A stretch of DNA of 64,000 bases from Capsaspora owczarzaki ATCC 30864 (taxonomy: Eukaryota; Opisthokonta; Filasterea): contig NW_011887295.1 in NCBI RefSeq assembly GCF_000151315.2, positions 1,729,914-1,793,913 of the forward strand, written 5' to 3'. Of this stretch, positions 45,335 to 56,257 are shown one piece after another (positions within the stretch are counted from its first letter, which is position 1; every line of letters starts with the position of its first letter). Under the pieces are notes generated by a model. The model was given only the letters and a program-made list of their open reading frames with translations, did no database searches and was not told where the DNA came from. The position numbers were made by a program, and so were the translations under genes.

Positions 45335-45947
45335 AGCCGTTTTGCTTTTGTTGTTTGTTGTTTTTTTTTTTGTTTGTTTGTTTTTTTTTTTTTTTGCTTT
45401 TGTTTTCTTTCTTTCTGTTTTGGTGGACTTTGATCACACGCGTGGATGTGAGAGAAGATGTTGCGGAGGTCTTTAGTTTGTTCTCGAGAATGAACAAAGC
45501 GAGAACTGGTGTGTTGAAATTATTTTGCAGCTGCGAGCTGCTGGTGTTTGTCGTGAATGCGTTGAACTCGTTATTGCGTTAGCTGTGTTGTGAATGCTGC
45601 TTGAAGTGTAGTGTTGAGCGTCAATAGGATTGTTCTTGGAACTGTTTTGGAATTACAATTGGAATTGGAATTGGAAAAATCCAAAAGAAGGCAAAGTAAA
45701 TTCATCCAAAAAAACAAACAAATGGGTCGGACACAAACAAAATCAATCCAGAGGTGCAATCCCAGAGGAGCGCATGGTGAACTGAAAACACACAATGAAG
45801 CGAGTCAAGGCAAACATTCAAGAAGACCAACAAACAGAAAACGACAACCAACACCCAAAGAAAAAAAAATGGTTCCGATCACAACCACAACACGCAGATA
45901 ATTCGAGGTTTGAGCTTGTCTCTGTCCAAACGATTACAGTGTCGAGT
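45335..45947. other. Convergent intergenic region
   Basis: Lies between the stops of the RhoGEF (+) and vinculin (-). T runs at 45360-45400 follow the RhoGEF stop. No gene is seen; it should hold the two 3' UTRs. Confidence 0.5.
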
Positions 45948-48900
45948 TTAAGCATCAGCAACGGCATCCTTGGACGAGGAACGCTTGGTCGTCAGGCGGC
46001 GCTTCCACTGGAGCTTGGGGCCTGTCTTGGGCGCGTTGGAATCGCCGACAATCTGCTGGCGAGCGACGCACGCTGCCTCGCATCGGTTGACGACGTGCGT
46101 AACGTTGGTCATCAAGTTGCGAGCGCACACCACGAGCTGAGAGTCAGTCTCGGCATCGTTGGGGTTGGCAGCCTTGACGGACGAGATGACACGCAGTTGG
46201 TTGGAAATGGTAGGAACGCGGTCGACGTAATCGAGCAACTGCTTGGACAGACGCTTGTCCGGGCAGTTCTTGGCAATCTCGCGGGCAATGCGTTCGATTT
46301 CCTGGGTGCGGGGAGCAGAGATGAGAGGAAATCGAGGCAAGTTTGTTAGTTTTTGGGGTTTTTTTTTTGTTTGTTTGTTTGTTTGTTGTTTGTTTGTTTG
46401 TTTGTTTGTTTGTTTGTTTGTTTGTTTGTTTGTTTGTTTGTTTGTTTGTTTGTTTGTTTGTTTGTTTGTTTGTTTGTTTGTTTGTTTGTTTGTTTGTTTG
46501 TTTGTTTTTTGTTGTGTGGGGGGGGGTTCGCTGGGGAGCGTTCAACCACAAACTCGAGCAGCACTTACAACAATCTTGGCGCACATGAGCTTGGCAGTGC
46601 GGACGAGCTCGGCCTTGCGGAAGTGGTGAGCGTGGTCGGCCATCTCCAACATGAGCTGGGCCAGCTCGTTGGCGAGGGCGATAAGGTCGTTGCCCTTGCT
46701 CGACCACTTGCGAGCTTCTGCTCGAAGCTCCTTCGCGGCATCCTGAAAGTTTTTTTGCCGCAGACCGCAAGATTAGTACCAAACGCAGAAATGCATAAAA
46801 CCAGCGCAAAACAACAACCACCACCTTACCTTGATTTGCTGCAGCTTGTCGCTGACTTGCTCTTCTTCTTCCTCCTCCTCTGACTCGGACTCGACGTCGT
46901 CTTCGGCAGCAGCTGCTGCGGCCAAGGCGGCGGCTTCGGCTTCGGCGGCGGCGCGGCGGGCGGCAGCCTCAGCCTCGGCCTTTGCAGCAGCCTCCTTGTC
47001 CATCTGGCTGGTATCGGGCTGCACAAACTGAACGACGGGCTTGGGTACTGGGGCCTGTGGAGGATTTGGGGGAGGGGTGGGGAAAGGGGCACAATGATTG
47101 CCAGCCAGATGGAACGACAGTGAGTGTAAAGCACAAGTCACCAACAATACTCATCCTTTCAACAAGAACGCTGTACCATGCGACGGAAGATTTGGTCAAT
47201 CTGGTCCATGACCTTGTGGCGCGGCACAGAAGGCAGACCGTCTTCGCCTTCGCCGGGAGCGGGCTTGGACCGGAGGGCAATCTCAATGTTGGTGACAGCC
47301 AGAGCAAACTGGTGCTGGGCCTTGTTGAATGCCGCCTTGTTCTCGGCGGTCGGGTTCAGGAGCGCCTCGCGACCAGTCTGAACAAGGTGATCGCGCGCTG
47401 ATTGTCCAAAGTCGGACAAGAAGCAATGGTGAGACCTTTTGTTTTCCACATTTCTCTCAAGCGCCGACGCTGTTCAAGTTGCAAAAACCCCCCCCTTACA
47501 CTTCTCAAGCGCCTCGCACAGTCGGTCGACAGTCTTGATAAACTCGGCGTTGCCGGTACGCGCCGCCTCGGACTTGGCTTGGATGATAATGTGGCTGACA
47601 CGCTCGTTGAGAGCATTCAAAGCCGCATCAAACTTGGCCTGGTCCCCGCTCTCGACGGCGGCAATAAAGTCGGCGAGTTGGTGGTTCTTGAGGTCATCGG
47701 CTGCGAAACAGCAAAAACAAAACAGCAGAACATGAGCAGAGTCGACAAGAAATGAACTAAGGTACAAGCAACAAACAAACGCGCAGACCCCCCCCCCACA
47801 AGTCAGGATACTGCCCTGAAAAACTCACCCAGAACATCAAACATGCTATTCGGAGCAGCAACATCGTCAAGAACGCGCTCCAGTGCAGCCAGGGCCCTGT
47901 CCCACTCTGCTTTCATTGTGTCCATGTGCTCGACGGCAGCCTTCTTGAGCAGGTTTTGAGTGTCCTCGGTACCGCGAAGGGTGGCAACTTGGTGCGAAGC
48001 GGCGGGGCCGTTGGCAGCAGCCCCGATGGTGCTCTCCGAAGAGCCCTGACCGCCACTGCCGCTGGTCTCGGCGTCGCCTTCACCACGGACAGCGGCAACG
48101 ACGGCAGCGTTGTTCTTGTTGCGCTGCGCCTCAATGTCGTGATTGATGACGGCGACGGCTCGCGTCGCGTTCTGAAGCTCGGGAACGAGTTTCAGCAGGG
48201 CGGCGCAGCGCTGGTCAAGGCGCTTGGCGCGCTCGGGGTCGCTCGTGTATGCGCAGGTGGTTTGGATCGACTTGCCGAGCTGGACCGAGACGGCCTTGAA
48301 GCGGTCTGACGCGAGACCGTGCGCCGGCGGGTTGCCTTGGTGCGCGGCGTTGATCATCTCGCGAAGCGGGCTGTGCAGCTCTTGCAGAATCATGGTGGCG
48401 TTCTCCATGGCTTGGGCCGTGGCAAGAACCTCGAGCTGCGACGCCTTCTCGCTCATGTGCGCGACCTTTGCCTGCAGCTCGCGACGGCTTGCCTCGTCGC
48501 TCGTGTCATCTGCAACTTGCGTGGCGCTGCTCATCATCTCGCGGCGGGCTTGAGCAAGCTGCGAGATGGCCGTCTGCAGGAGGCTGCCGTTCTCTCCGGC
48601 GCCCAGCTTGTTGAGGGCCTTGGAGGAGCCACCAAAGCTGTTGCCGATGGCGGAGACGTTGCGGGACTGCACGTCAAGCTCCATGGCCTTCATGCTGACC
48701 TTCTCGCAGTCGGCCTCAAGCTTCATGCCATTCTCCAGCACCTTGGCCTTGTCCTGGCGCAGAACATTGTGGGAAATGGTCACCAGGCCCTCTTGGATGG
48801 CCTTGAACAGCGCGAGCTGCTCGCCGTACTTGACAGCAAGCGTGTGCATTTGGCGGTTGGCGCCGTGCTTGCCGCCCGCGCCGCCCTGCAGGAATTGCAG

Positions 48901-50915
48901 GGTCTGGGCGGTGGCCGCAGTGGACGACGCGCCACCCGAGGTCACGACACCGCCGGCAATGACGTATGCGTCGTCAATGTCCTCGTCGTAGACAAACTTG
49001 AGCTGCATGATGCGACGAATCTCGAGCACGGCGTCACGCACGCGATCCGTCACAAACTCTTTCGAGGAGCGCGTGGCAATCGACATGTCTGACTTTTCGC
49101 GCTCGGCCTCCGTTTGGCTGCTGCGGGTGGTGCAGTACAGCTTGATGCTGCTGACAATATTGGGCGAGCAGGTCTTGATGACCTCGTTGGCGGACAGCAG
49201 CTGGTTTTGCACCGTCAGCGACGTCAGCTCGGTGGCACGACGGTCGGTGGCCTTGGCCACGTCGACCAGCGCAGCCACAGCGGGCTTCAGCGAGGCAGCG
49301 AGCTCGGGAATCGTGTTGACCTTGGCCAGAATGGCAATCTGCTCCAGCGCGCGATCGCAGATGGCCAGAATACGGCGAACCTCGTTGTCGTCGAACGCCT
49401 GCAGCACTCGCGACGTGCCATCCAGCAGCGCCTTTGCTGCGCGCGACAGCGATGCCGCCGCCTCTTCGTTGCGCGGGTTGTCGCGCAGTGCGACCGTGCT
49501 CTCGACGAACTGTCAGGATACAAGCGATACCAAAAACAATAACATGTGTTAGTGATGTTGGCAGTATTCATGACTTTGTGAGCGGATGTTACTTGTCAGA
49601 GCAAAGTGATGATTCAAAGAACAAAAGATCATAAGAAAATATTCAACGCCCCATTTTTGGATGAGATGGATGGTTGAGCCGTTGTATGAGTTTTGTTTGG
49701 CTGAAAGCAGCGATCAAAGCTACGGAGAACTAACAAAGTGACCATTTTTCGCTCCGTGCTTTTTTGAATGTTGAAGCAAAAAAAAAAAAAAAAAAAAAAA
49801 AAAATGACCTGTCAAAAAAAAAAAGCTCTGTTGTTTGTGCATTTTGCTGCGTGTTGCGATCGGCGGCTGCTGGAAGCGGGGTTGTCCTGCCTGGTGCTTG
49901 TCTTGAACACACACGCGCACACCACAATCTCACCGCCCACACACCCGATTCACAACCCCATGACGCACAGCAAGATCTAAAAAAGAGGCGTGCGAATGGA
50001 TTTTTTTGGATTTTTTTCTTTTTTTTTTGCTTTTTGTTCATTTTTGTTGGCTGTTGTCACTGCGCGCCGCTTTGCACATATTGGTAAACGCACACAGACA
50101 AAGCCCCCCCCCCCACAAAGCGACAAGGCCAGGCATTCAGGGCCAGCGGTGGTCCAATGCTTGCCCAGCCATGACAACTTGTCGAATTCATCACTGTCAA
50201 ACCGTTCCTGGATTTTTTTTTTGTTTTTTTTAAAAAGCTCCCCTTCCGTTCACATTCATTCCAATGACGCAAGTCACTTGTAGCTCATTGTGTGGAGAAG
50301 GAAAGAGAGAGAGAGAGATGGCGCAACGGATGCGACCAAGTCTCGGTCGCTCAGTATCCACAAAAGTATCCACAAAAGTGGTCCTAGATCAGCAAAACGG
50401 AAAAAAGCGCAAAGTTCCAGTGTGTCGCACACACGCCCAGCACGCTTTTGATCGTCCGTTTCGCTGCATCCCACACACACACAGTCCCACTGCTTGAAGA
50501 AGCAAATTAGAGCGGTGATTGGATTCAGAATCGCTGCTGCTTCTCTCCTCTGTCGACTCATCGTGTCAATCAATGAAAAAGGCGGAACACTCGCGCCCTT
50601 CTCCCCCACCTCCTTCTCCTCCCAACCTCTCGACTCTTGCCTCGTTCATCATACCTGCTTGGCAGACTCCTCGCAGAGAACCATGGCGGGGGTCATGGCG
50701 TCCTGTGTCTGGCGATCGGTGGTGGTCGCCTTCACGCGGGTGGCAATCTTGATTAGTTCGGCAGTTGACTTGGCAATCATGGAGCCGGTTGCCGTCATGT
50801 CGGGGAAGGGCGACTTGTGCTGCACGGCCTCCTCTTCAATGACGACCAGCTCACCGACTGCTTGCGCGATCGGAGCGAGCACGAGCTCGTAGGTGCTGGT
50901 GTGGACCGAAGGCAT
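45948..50915 (-). CDS. VCL: Vinculin
   Basis: Seven exons (50915-50655, 49509-47829, 47700-47500, 47397-47177, 47054-46830, 46742-46569, 46301-45948) encode about 1038 residues. The start MPSVHTSTYELVLAPIAQ matches animal vinculin MPVFHTRTIESILEPVAQ. The helical-bundle head follows (DMTATGSMIAKSTAELIKIA, DAMTPAMVLCEESAKQ), then the repeat bundles. A linker and an all-helical tail end the protein (DAAKELRAEARKWSSKGND, LIALANELAQLMLEMADHAH, RLSKQLLDYVDRVPTISNQL, PKLQWKRRL). Vinculin couples talin or catenin to F-actin. The linker, at about residues 790-865, is Ala/Glu-rich and strongly acidic (EEEEEEEQ) with only a brief APVPKPVVQF, rather than the Pro-rich strap of animals. Intron 50654-49510 is unusually long and contains poly-A and poly-T runs. 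Confidence 0.94.
46368..46510 (+). repeat. (GTTT)n microsatellite in a vinculin intron
   Basis: About 140 bp of nearly pure GTTT tetranucleotide fill the last vinculin intron (46302-46568). Its apparent open frames are repeat-derived. Confidence 0.97.
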
Positions 50916-51646
50916 TGGTTGAACTTGGAGAGAAACAACAAAATACAAAGAATGAACTGAGCGCTCAGACAGAATTGGTCGGGGTGAAATGTAAGGTCTG
51001 CTCGGAAAAGGTGCTGCTATCGAAGGCAAAAGAAAAAAAAAGAGACATGGTCTTGTGCCGTTGGTGGGGAGACCGTTTGATGCCAAAATGAACGGAAGGT
51101 TTCAACCTTCGACATTTACACAAGAATCAGCTCTAGCCCGAATTGTACTGCTCGACAACGAGACTGCACATAACCTTCAAACAACTTCAACAATCTTTTT
51201 TATTGGGGGGGGGGGCTCAAAATCAGTGCAAAATGTGTGGGAAGGTGATCCGGACGCACACAACCCTCGAAGAGGGACGAAGTCAGGCTAGATCAACGAA
51301 TTTGCACAGCTGTTGTTTGCGAGAGAGCTGTTGATGATGATCATGACGATTCATCGGGGTACCAAAGCTTGACGGTTGGCTCTTTACGTGGGCAGATGTG
51401 CAAACTGCTTTTCAGGAAACTCGTTGTCTGACAGCACTTTGTCAAACCCTCGCACCCTGCAAAAGCTTTCTGCACGTAGATATGTATGACATGCGACAAA
51501 AAACTTTTCAGAATGTGGACAAAAGATGATGTACAAAAAAAACAAATGCACCTTTCGATCAAAATGATAAAGATGGCACAACAACCGTGTGCGGCACGCT
51601 TTGCATACGCCTGCGTAGCAAACAAAGACGTGGGCTTTCATTTTTT
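50916..51646. other. Region between vinculin and the ATX1-type chaperone
   Basis: Holds the upstream region of vinculin, dispersed repeat copy 4, and then sequence downstream of the copper chaperone stop (51647). A pair of gtatccacaaaa repeats lies nearby inside vinculin intron 1 (50345-50380). No gene is recognised. Confidence 0.45.
51170..51295 (+). repeat. Dispersed repeat, copy 4
   Basis: Contains ccttcaaacaacttcaacaa, a long G run followed by ctcaaaatcagtgcaaaat, gatccggacgcacacaa and ccctcgaagaggga. These match the second half of copy 3 in order. It is not next to an RHS-type gene here, so it may be a remnant. Confidence 0.65.
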
Positions 51647-51823
51647 TTAGACTTGGCCAATGTACGAGCACTCCTTGCCCGTCTTCTTGATGGCAGCGAG
51701 CATGTCGTCCGACGAAGCGGTGCCGCTCACGACAACCTTGCGATCGGCGACCAGCGTGTCGACCTTCTCGATGCCTGTTTTGAAGTTTCGGCCGCAGATA
51801 GTGTTAGTAAATAATAATCGAAC

Positions 51824-51854
<31 letters not shown>

Positions 51855-52494
51855 CAGTGTTCTGTGTGGTGTGCGTTGGATGTCAGTTTGAATGCGATTT
51901 TGGCTAAAACTCAACCGCGACCCCCTGCCTCCTCCTCCTCCCCCATTCAACCCGCAGCCAGAGTACATACACAAAGTCCTCATCAACATGCACCAGTGCT
52001 ATGACTGTTATCTTTGTCTCTGCAAGGCTCCAGCGTACAACCCATTTCTGCCGCTCACTGCCTTTGAGGTTTAGCTGAGCCAGTGACTCGAGTCACTCCT
52101 CCTCGTGCCACCCCTGCGTCCCAAACCTCACGCCACACAATCCGCCACATGTAAACAAAAAGAGTCCGTTCCTTGCTAGGACGGGCGACTCGGGCTGCTC
52201 ACAGTGATGCTATTTCGCCCCTTTCCTATCGAACCAAAGCACTCACAAACCGCACAACGACGGCGAGCCATTCACTGACTCACTCGCTCACTCACTCTCA
52301 CTCCAGTCATTGGGCTCTTTCTGGTCTCACGCAGGTCGGTTCGGGGGTGGACGTGTGTGATCCCGAATGCGCTTGGGACGCGCTTGCTCGCGATTGGTCG
52401 GTCGTTGCTTACCTTCAAGCTTTGCGAGATTGCGGCGAACGGCGCCTGCGCAGCCCTCGCAGGTCATTGCGACATTGAATGCATGAGACGGCAT
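51647..52494 (-). CDS. ATOX1: Copper chaperone ATX1/ATOX1
   Basis: Two exons (52494-52413, 51774-51647) encode 69 residues. It is a single heavy-metal-associated domain: MPSHAFNVAMTCEGCAGAVR with the copper-binding M-x-C-x2-C, then GIEKVDTLVADRKVVVSG and LAAIKKTGKECSYIGQV. The Lys near the C-terminus (KKTGK) matches ATOX1. It carries Cu(I) in the cytosol to P-type ATPases of the secretory path. The intron (51775-52412) is long for this locus and includes a CAT repeat near 51826-51857. The gene is divergent from COX19, with 223 bp between the two start codons. Confidence 0.95.
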
Positions 52495-52717
52495 CGTTGC
52501 AGTTGGAAGGGTGCGAGTGTGGTGGAATTCAGGACGAAAAGCCGGGTGCTGAAGAACAAGACGGAGATTTTTCCAAAGTCGGAAGAAAGGACTGAGCTGC
52601 TCAGAAACCTGCGCTAACGTACTCATATCCTTAAGTAAACTGTACCAACGATGCAAATTCACACGATAGAATATCGAAAGCAAAACTTCTGAACTTAACT
52701 TGCTCAGTCTTTCATCA
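52495..52717. promoter_or_regulatory. Shared divergent promoter of ATOX1 and COX19
   Basis: 223 bp separate the two start codons, so both promoters must lie here or extend into the neighbouring 5' exons. No TATA box or metal-response element stands out by eye. A joint copper-linked control is inferred from the gene pair only. Confidence 0.55.
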
Positions 52718-53221
52718 ATGAGCCAGCCAGCCAAAGGACCAAAGCCAAGGCCGCCAGAGAAGGGCAGCTTCCCGCTCGACCACGAAGGTATATTTGATTG
52801 CTGTTGAGATGTACTGCTGCTGATCTTGATCTGATCGACAAAAGCTAAACTGTCTGTCAATAGGCGAGTGCAAGGATGCCATGCGTCGATTCATGGCCTG
52901 CATGCGCGAGAACAAGCAGAACAGCAGCGCATGTCGCATCGAGTCGCGCGACTACCTCAAGTGCAGAATGGACAAGTTGAGTTTCGTTTGGTTTTTCGTT
53001 TGGTTGAGATCCTGGGAGGAGGCGGGGGGGGGCAAGCGCGAGGTTCCGGGGTTCAAGGATTGAAGCAACCAAACCGAATGTTCCTGACTATGACCATGAC
53101 ATGGTGATTCGAATGCATTTGTAGTGATTTGATGACTCGAGAAGATCTCAAGCAGCTGGGATTCCGGGATTTGGATGACGCAGCAGGCAAACCAAATGAC
53201 AGTCGTCCGCCGCCGCGATGA
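52718..53221 (+). CDS. COX19: Cytochrome c oxidase assembly factor COX19
   Basis: Three exons (52718-52787, 52864-52975, 53125-53221) encode 92 residues. MSQPAKGPKPRPPEKGSFPL, then DHEGECKDAMRRFMACM and SSACRIESRDYLKCRM, give twin C-x9-C motifs of the CHCH fold. NDLMTREDLKQLGFRDL matches the C-terminus of COX19. The protein works in the mitochondrial intermembrane space and cytosol in copper delivery to cytochrome oxidase (COX11 path) and in copper homeostasis. The first ATG gives the conserved N-terminus. Confidence 0.95.
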
Positions 53222-53570
53222 TTTTGTTGATGATGATACTTTTGCTTCAGTGTGAGTGTTTGGTCGTGTTGGAGAATGGCAAAAACATGTACTGTTGTTG
53301 GACAAACGATGGGGGTGTCTGGAGTGTTCGCAAACAAGCGGTTCACACAAACGCGCAGTGGGAAGTCTACACAAACCTGAGATGTATTCAAGCAACAACG
53401 GCAGCAAAACGGACAAAGTGTAAAAGTCGAATCGAAACAGAACTGAACTCGCATCCAAGTAGCAATCATTCCGCGACCACAACGGTGCGGCAAAAGGGTT
53501 GCGCCAGACAAAACCCGAAAAAGAGTGTCCCCCCAAAAATAACATCGCATCGACCTGCTGCTTCTTTTGC
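53222..53570. other. Convergent intergenic region
   Basis: 349 bp between the COX19 stop and the stop of the PRR5-like gene. No gene or repeat is recognised; it should hold the two 3' UTRs. Confidence 0.5.
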
Positions 53571-55667
53571 TCAAGAAACCAGGTCACGATCGCTCGCGTA
53601 CGATTTACGGCTCGTTCGACCCATTGTGTGCCTTGCAAAGTGGGAGGCTGCTTCGTTGGGTGGAGGCGTTTCCGCATCGGGCGCGACCATCGTCTTCAAT
53701 GACGACTCTGAGATTGAGCGCGTGTACATGCGCGATGCTGTGGGATCGTCCACGTGCAGGTATGGAACGCCCAGCCCAGACAGAACGGCGTACACTGCTT
53801 GCTCGTTGGAATTGTTTTCCTGGATGGACTGCAGAACAAGCAGCATTTGCAAAAAGGTTGGAGAGAAAACCACTCGAGCGGCAATAGCATCTGACGAGAG
53901 GGATTAGAGTGTAAGCACAAACGCAAGAAAATGCCAATCAAAAAGATGGATGAGAGAACATGGAGCTTTTTGCCGACAAAAAAAAGCAGCGAAAACAATC
54001 AAAGGGAATCGTTCGCGTTGACATACCTTCGACCTTTTGCCGAATGACACTGTTCAGGAGGATGTGATCGCGCCATGAACTCAACGCCACGCGTCGAATG
54101 CCAAGGTCCGAGCTGGTATCATGCGCAACGGGTTGGAAGGTTGCCATGAGTTCTGGGAGAATTTGCGTGTAAAAGACAGTCCAGATGTGCCCCATTCGCT
54201 CGACAAATAACCGACTCTCGGCCACGTCCTTGAACTGCTCGCGCAAAATGATCATGCCCTTGGTCATGATTTCCTTAAATTTGAGCAGCACGAAAATTTC
54301 ATTTTCGGCCTTGGCGGTCAATCTGCAGCCAGAACGTTGGTTGGGTGAGAAAAACAAAGAGGAGAGGGCATCCGACTCTAGACCCTCCGTCCGATAGAGC
54401 AACATGGAAAACCAGCAAAGCATGCAAAACGCTTCACATAACAACCTACCGCACGAGATCATTCCGGAACTCAATGCTGTCTGGCACGCTCGCGCGCTGG
54501 AAGAGCTGCTTCATGCATGCCGCAACACGCTCCCAGTGCTCACTGGTTGACTTGGCAATGATGCCGGGGCGCGGTTGGCGAGAGCCTTGCTGGAATTGTG
54601 CGGCAGAGCCAGCGGAAACGGTCGCACTGCCCCAGCCAGGTGAAGGAGGGGGAATGTCGACTGACTGGTGGGATGTCACTGGCGAAGGAGGTGCTCCTGA
54701 TAGCGATGTGATTGAATCTCCACGCACGACGGCGGTGGAAAGGACTTGATGCTCCGAAGCGGACGAGAGGGACCGCGGCGGCAACGTCGAAGGCTGATCG
54801 TTCCCTCCCGCGATTGCAGCGCCTCCTCCGTCCTTGTTGAATGACAGCATGGCCTCTACAAGAAGCAAAAGAGTGTGTGTTGCCAAAAAAAGTTGTCGGT
54901 GAGTGCAACAGACTTGAACAACAAAATTCGTAAAAATGCGACGAGCGGAGGGTTTGGGAGCGTGGTGGAAGTCATCTCGTGGTGTAGATGTTTAACATGT
55001 TCGTTGGTACTTGACGTGTCGTCCGTCCGTCCTTGATGCTCATCTCAACGAGTCGGATCGTTTTGAGACAATCGACCAGCAACTCTCCCAACAAATGCTC
55101 AGCCATTGCGTACTCTCAAACCCCAAACACCCTCTTCAAAAACAGCCACTTTTTTTTTCGTTTGCCAAAGTTTTTGGCGTCTGTGGCACGACCCTCGATG
55201 TTGAGCAGGACGGGAGAGGTGCATCATTCGAACTTGGAGTGCGATCAAACAGGCTCAATGTTTGTCGCTCGCCGCTGTTGTGTTGACCCGTCCGCTTCTT
55301 GATCTGCTCTCTGTTGCAGCACGAATCGTCCATTCGCAGCCCACGAGAAGCGAGCGGGCTGGCTGGCTGGCTGGAGAGAGTGGAAAGAGAGCGTGGAACC
55401 AATCCCTCCCAAAATTCTGCAATGGAACTGACCAGCGAGCGACTTGTTCCTGCGGTGGCCACCGTGCGCGTCCATCGAGTGCTGGCCTGAGAGCGGCGAG
55501 CGCGAGCCCAGGCCAGGCATGGGCACTGCCGGGCGTGATCCCGGGCGCGGCGACGGCGACTGCGGCACCTGCGGACTGGAGCTCTGTGAGCCTGCGACGG
55601 ATGCACCGCCAGCGGACGTCGGCGCTGAGGCGGGTGGCGCGTGGCCGTCCGTTGCGCGACTCATCAT
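53571..55667 (-). CDS. PRR5: PRR5/Protor (HbrB-like) TORC2 subunit
   Basis: Four exons (55667-55433, 54855-54450, 54322-54027, 53890-53571) encode about 418 residues. A disordered Ser/Pro-rich N-terminus precedes the HbrB domain at about residues 165-360: SEHWERVAACMKQLFQRA, LLKFKEIMTKGMIILREQ, HIWTVFYTQILPELMATFQP, RRVALSSWRDHILLNSV and PTFLQMLLVLQSIQE. These match PRR5/PRR5L and yeast Bit61, which bind Rictor in TOR complex 2 and control AGC kinases and actin. RRNKSLAEAM at the first splice looks like a basophilic phosphosite. The start is the first of two ATGs (MMSRATDG). Intron 1 is 577 bp. Confidence 0.87.
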
Positions 55668-56257
55668 CGAATTGTTGGGGGTTCAAGGGGGAGGGGGGTG
55701 GAATTGTGCAGCTGAAAGGGGATTGAAAGGTTTGTGTTTTGGCTGAACGAGACGAGATTTGAAAAAAACAAGGGGAAAGAACAAAAAAAGAATGAGTGGA
55801 GAGTATCATCATCATCGAAGGGAAGAGGATTTCAATGAGAACGAGTCGATCGACTGCAGTGCGTTGAGTTTGTTTGAATTTGTGAGGAGTAGGTAGATCT
55901 AGTTATTGTCGATCATGGTGGAATGCACTCTGAGATTGCATGCATCAAGAGGCTGTTGTTACTCTCAGCTTTCCACTTTATGAATCTCGCTCCGAGCATC
56001 CGTGCAACTGGCAGCACTCTCTCTCTCTGCCTCATAAACGTGACTGCACAATTTTCATCTCGCATCTGCACTCCACTTTGAACGACAAGCGCAGTCCTGG
56101 TTTTTTTTTTTTTTTGTTTGGTTTGGTCGTTGAGCGAACGTCCTGTCAAAGCACTCCTTGACCCCAGTTTCACATTCGGACTCCTCTCGCACCACATTGA
56201 GCTTCTTTTTTTTGCATTGGAGCTTCCAACTTCAACAAACACAGGCCCGCACATAGG
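55668..56257. promoter_or_regulatory. Divergent promoter region of PRR5-like gene and TFIIB
   Basis: 590 bp between two opposite start codons, with a T run at 56101-56116 and a pyrimidine-rich stretch before the TFIIB start. No gene is recognised. Confidence 0.5.

Noticed and set aside
46343-46629. CLFVCLFV-type repeated proteins on both strands.
   Set aside because: Translations of the GTTT microsatellite inside a vinculin intron.
45948-50915. Alpha-catenin as the identity of the vinculin-family gene.
   Set aside because: The N-terminus (MPSVHTSTYELVLAPIAQ) and the overall bundle count fit vinculin better. A tree would be needed to exclude a pre-duplication ancestor.
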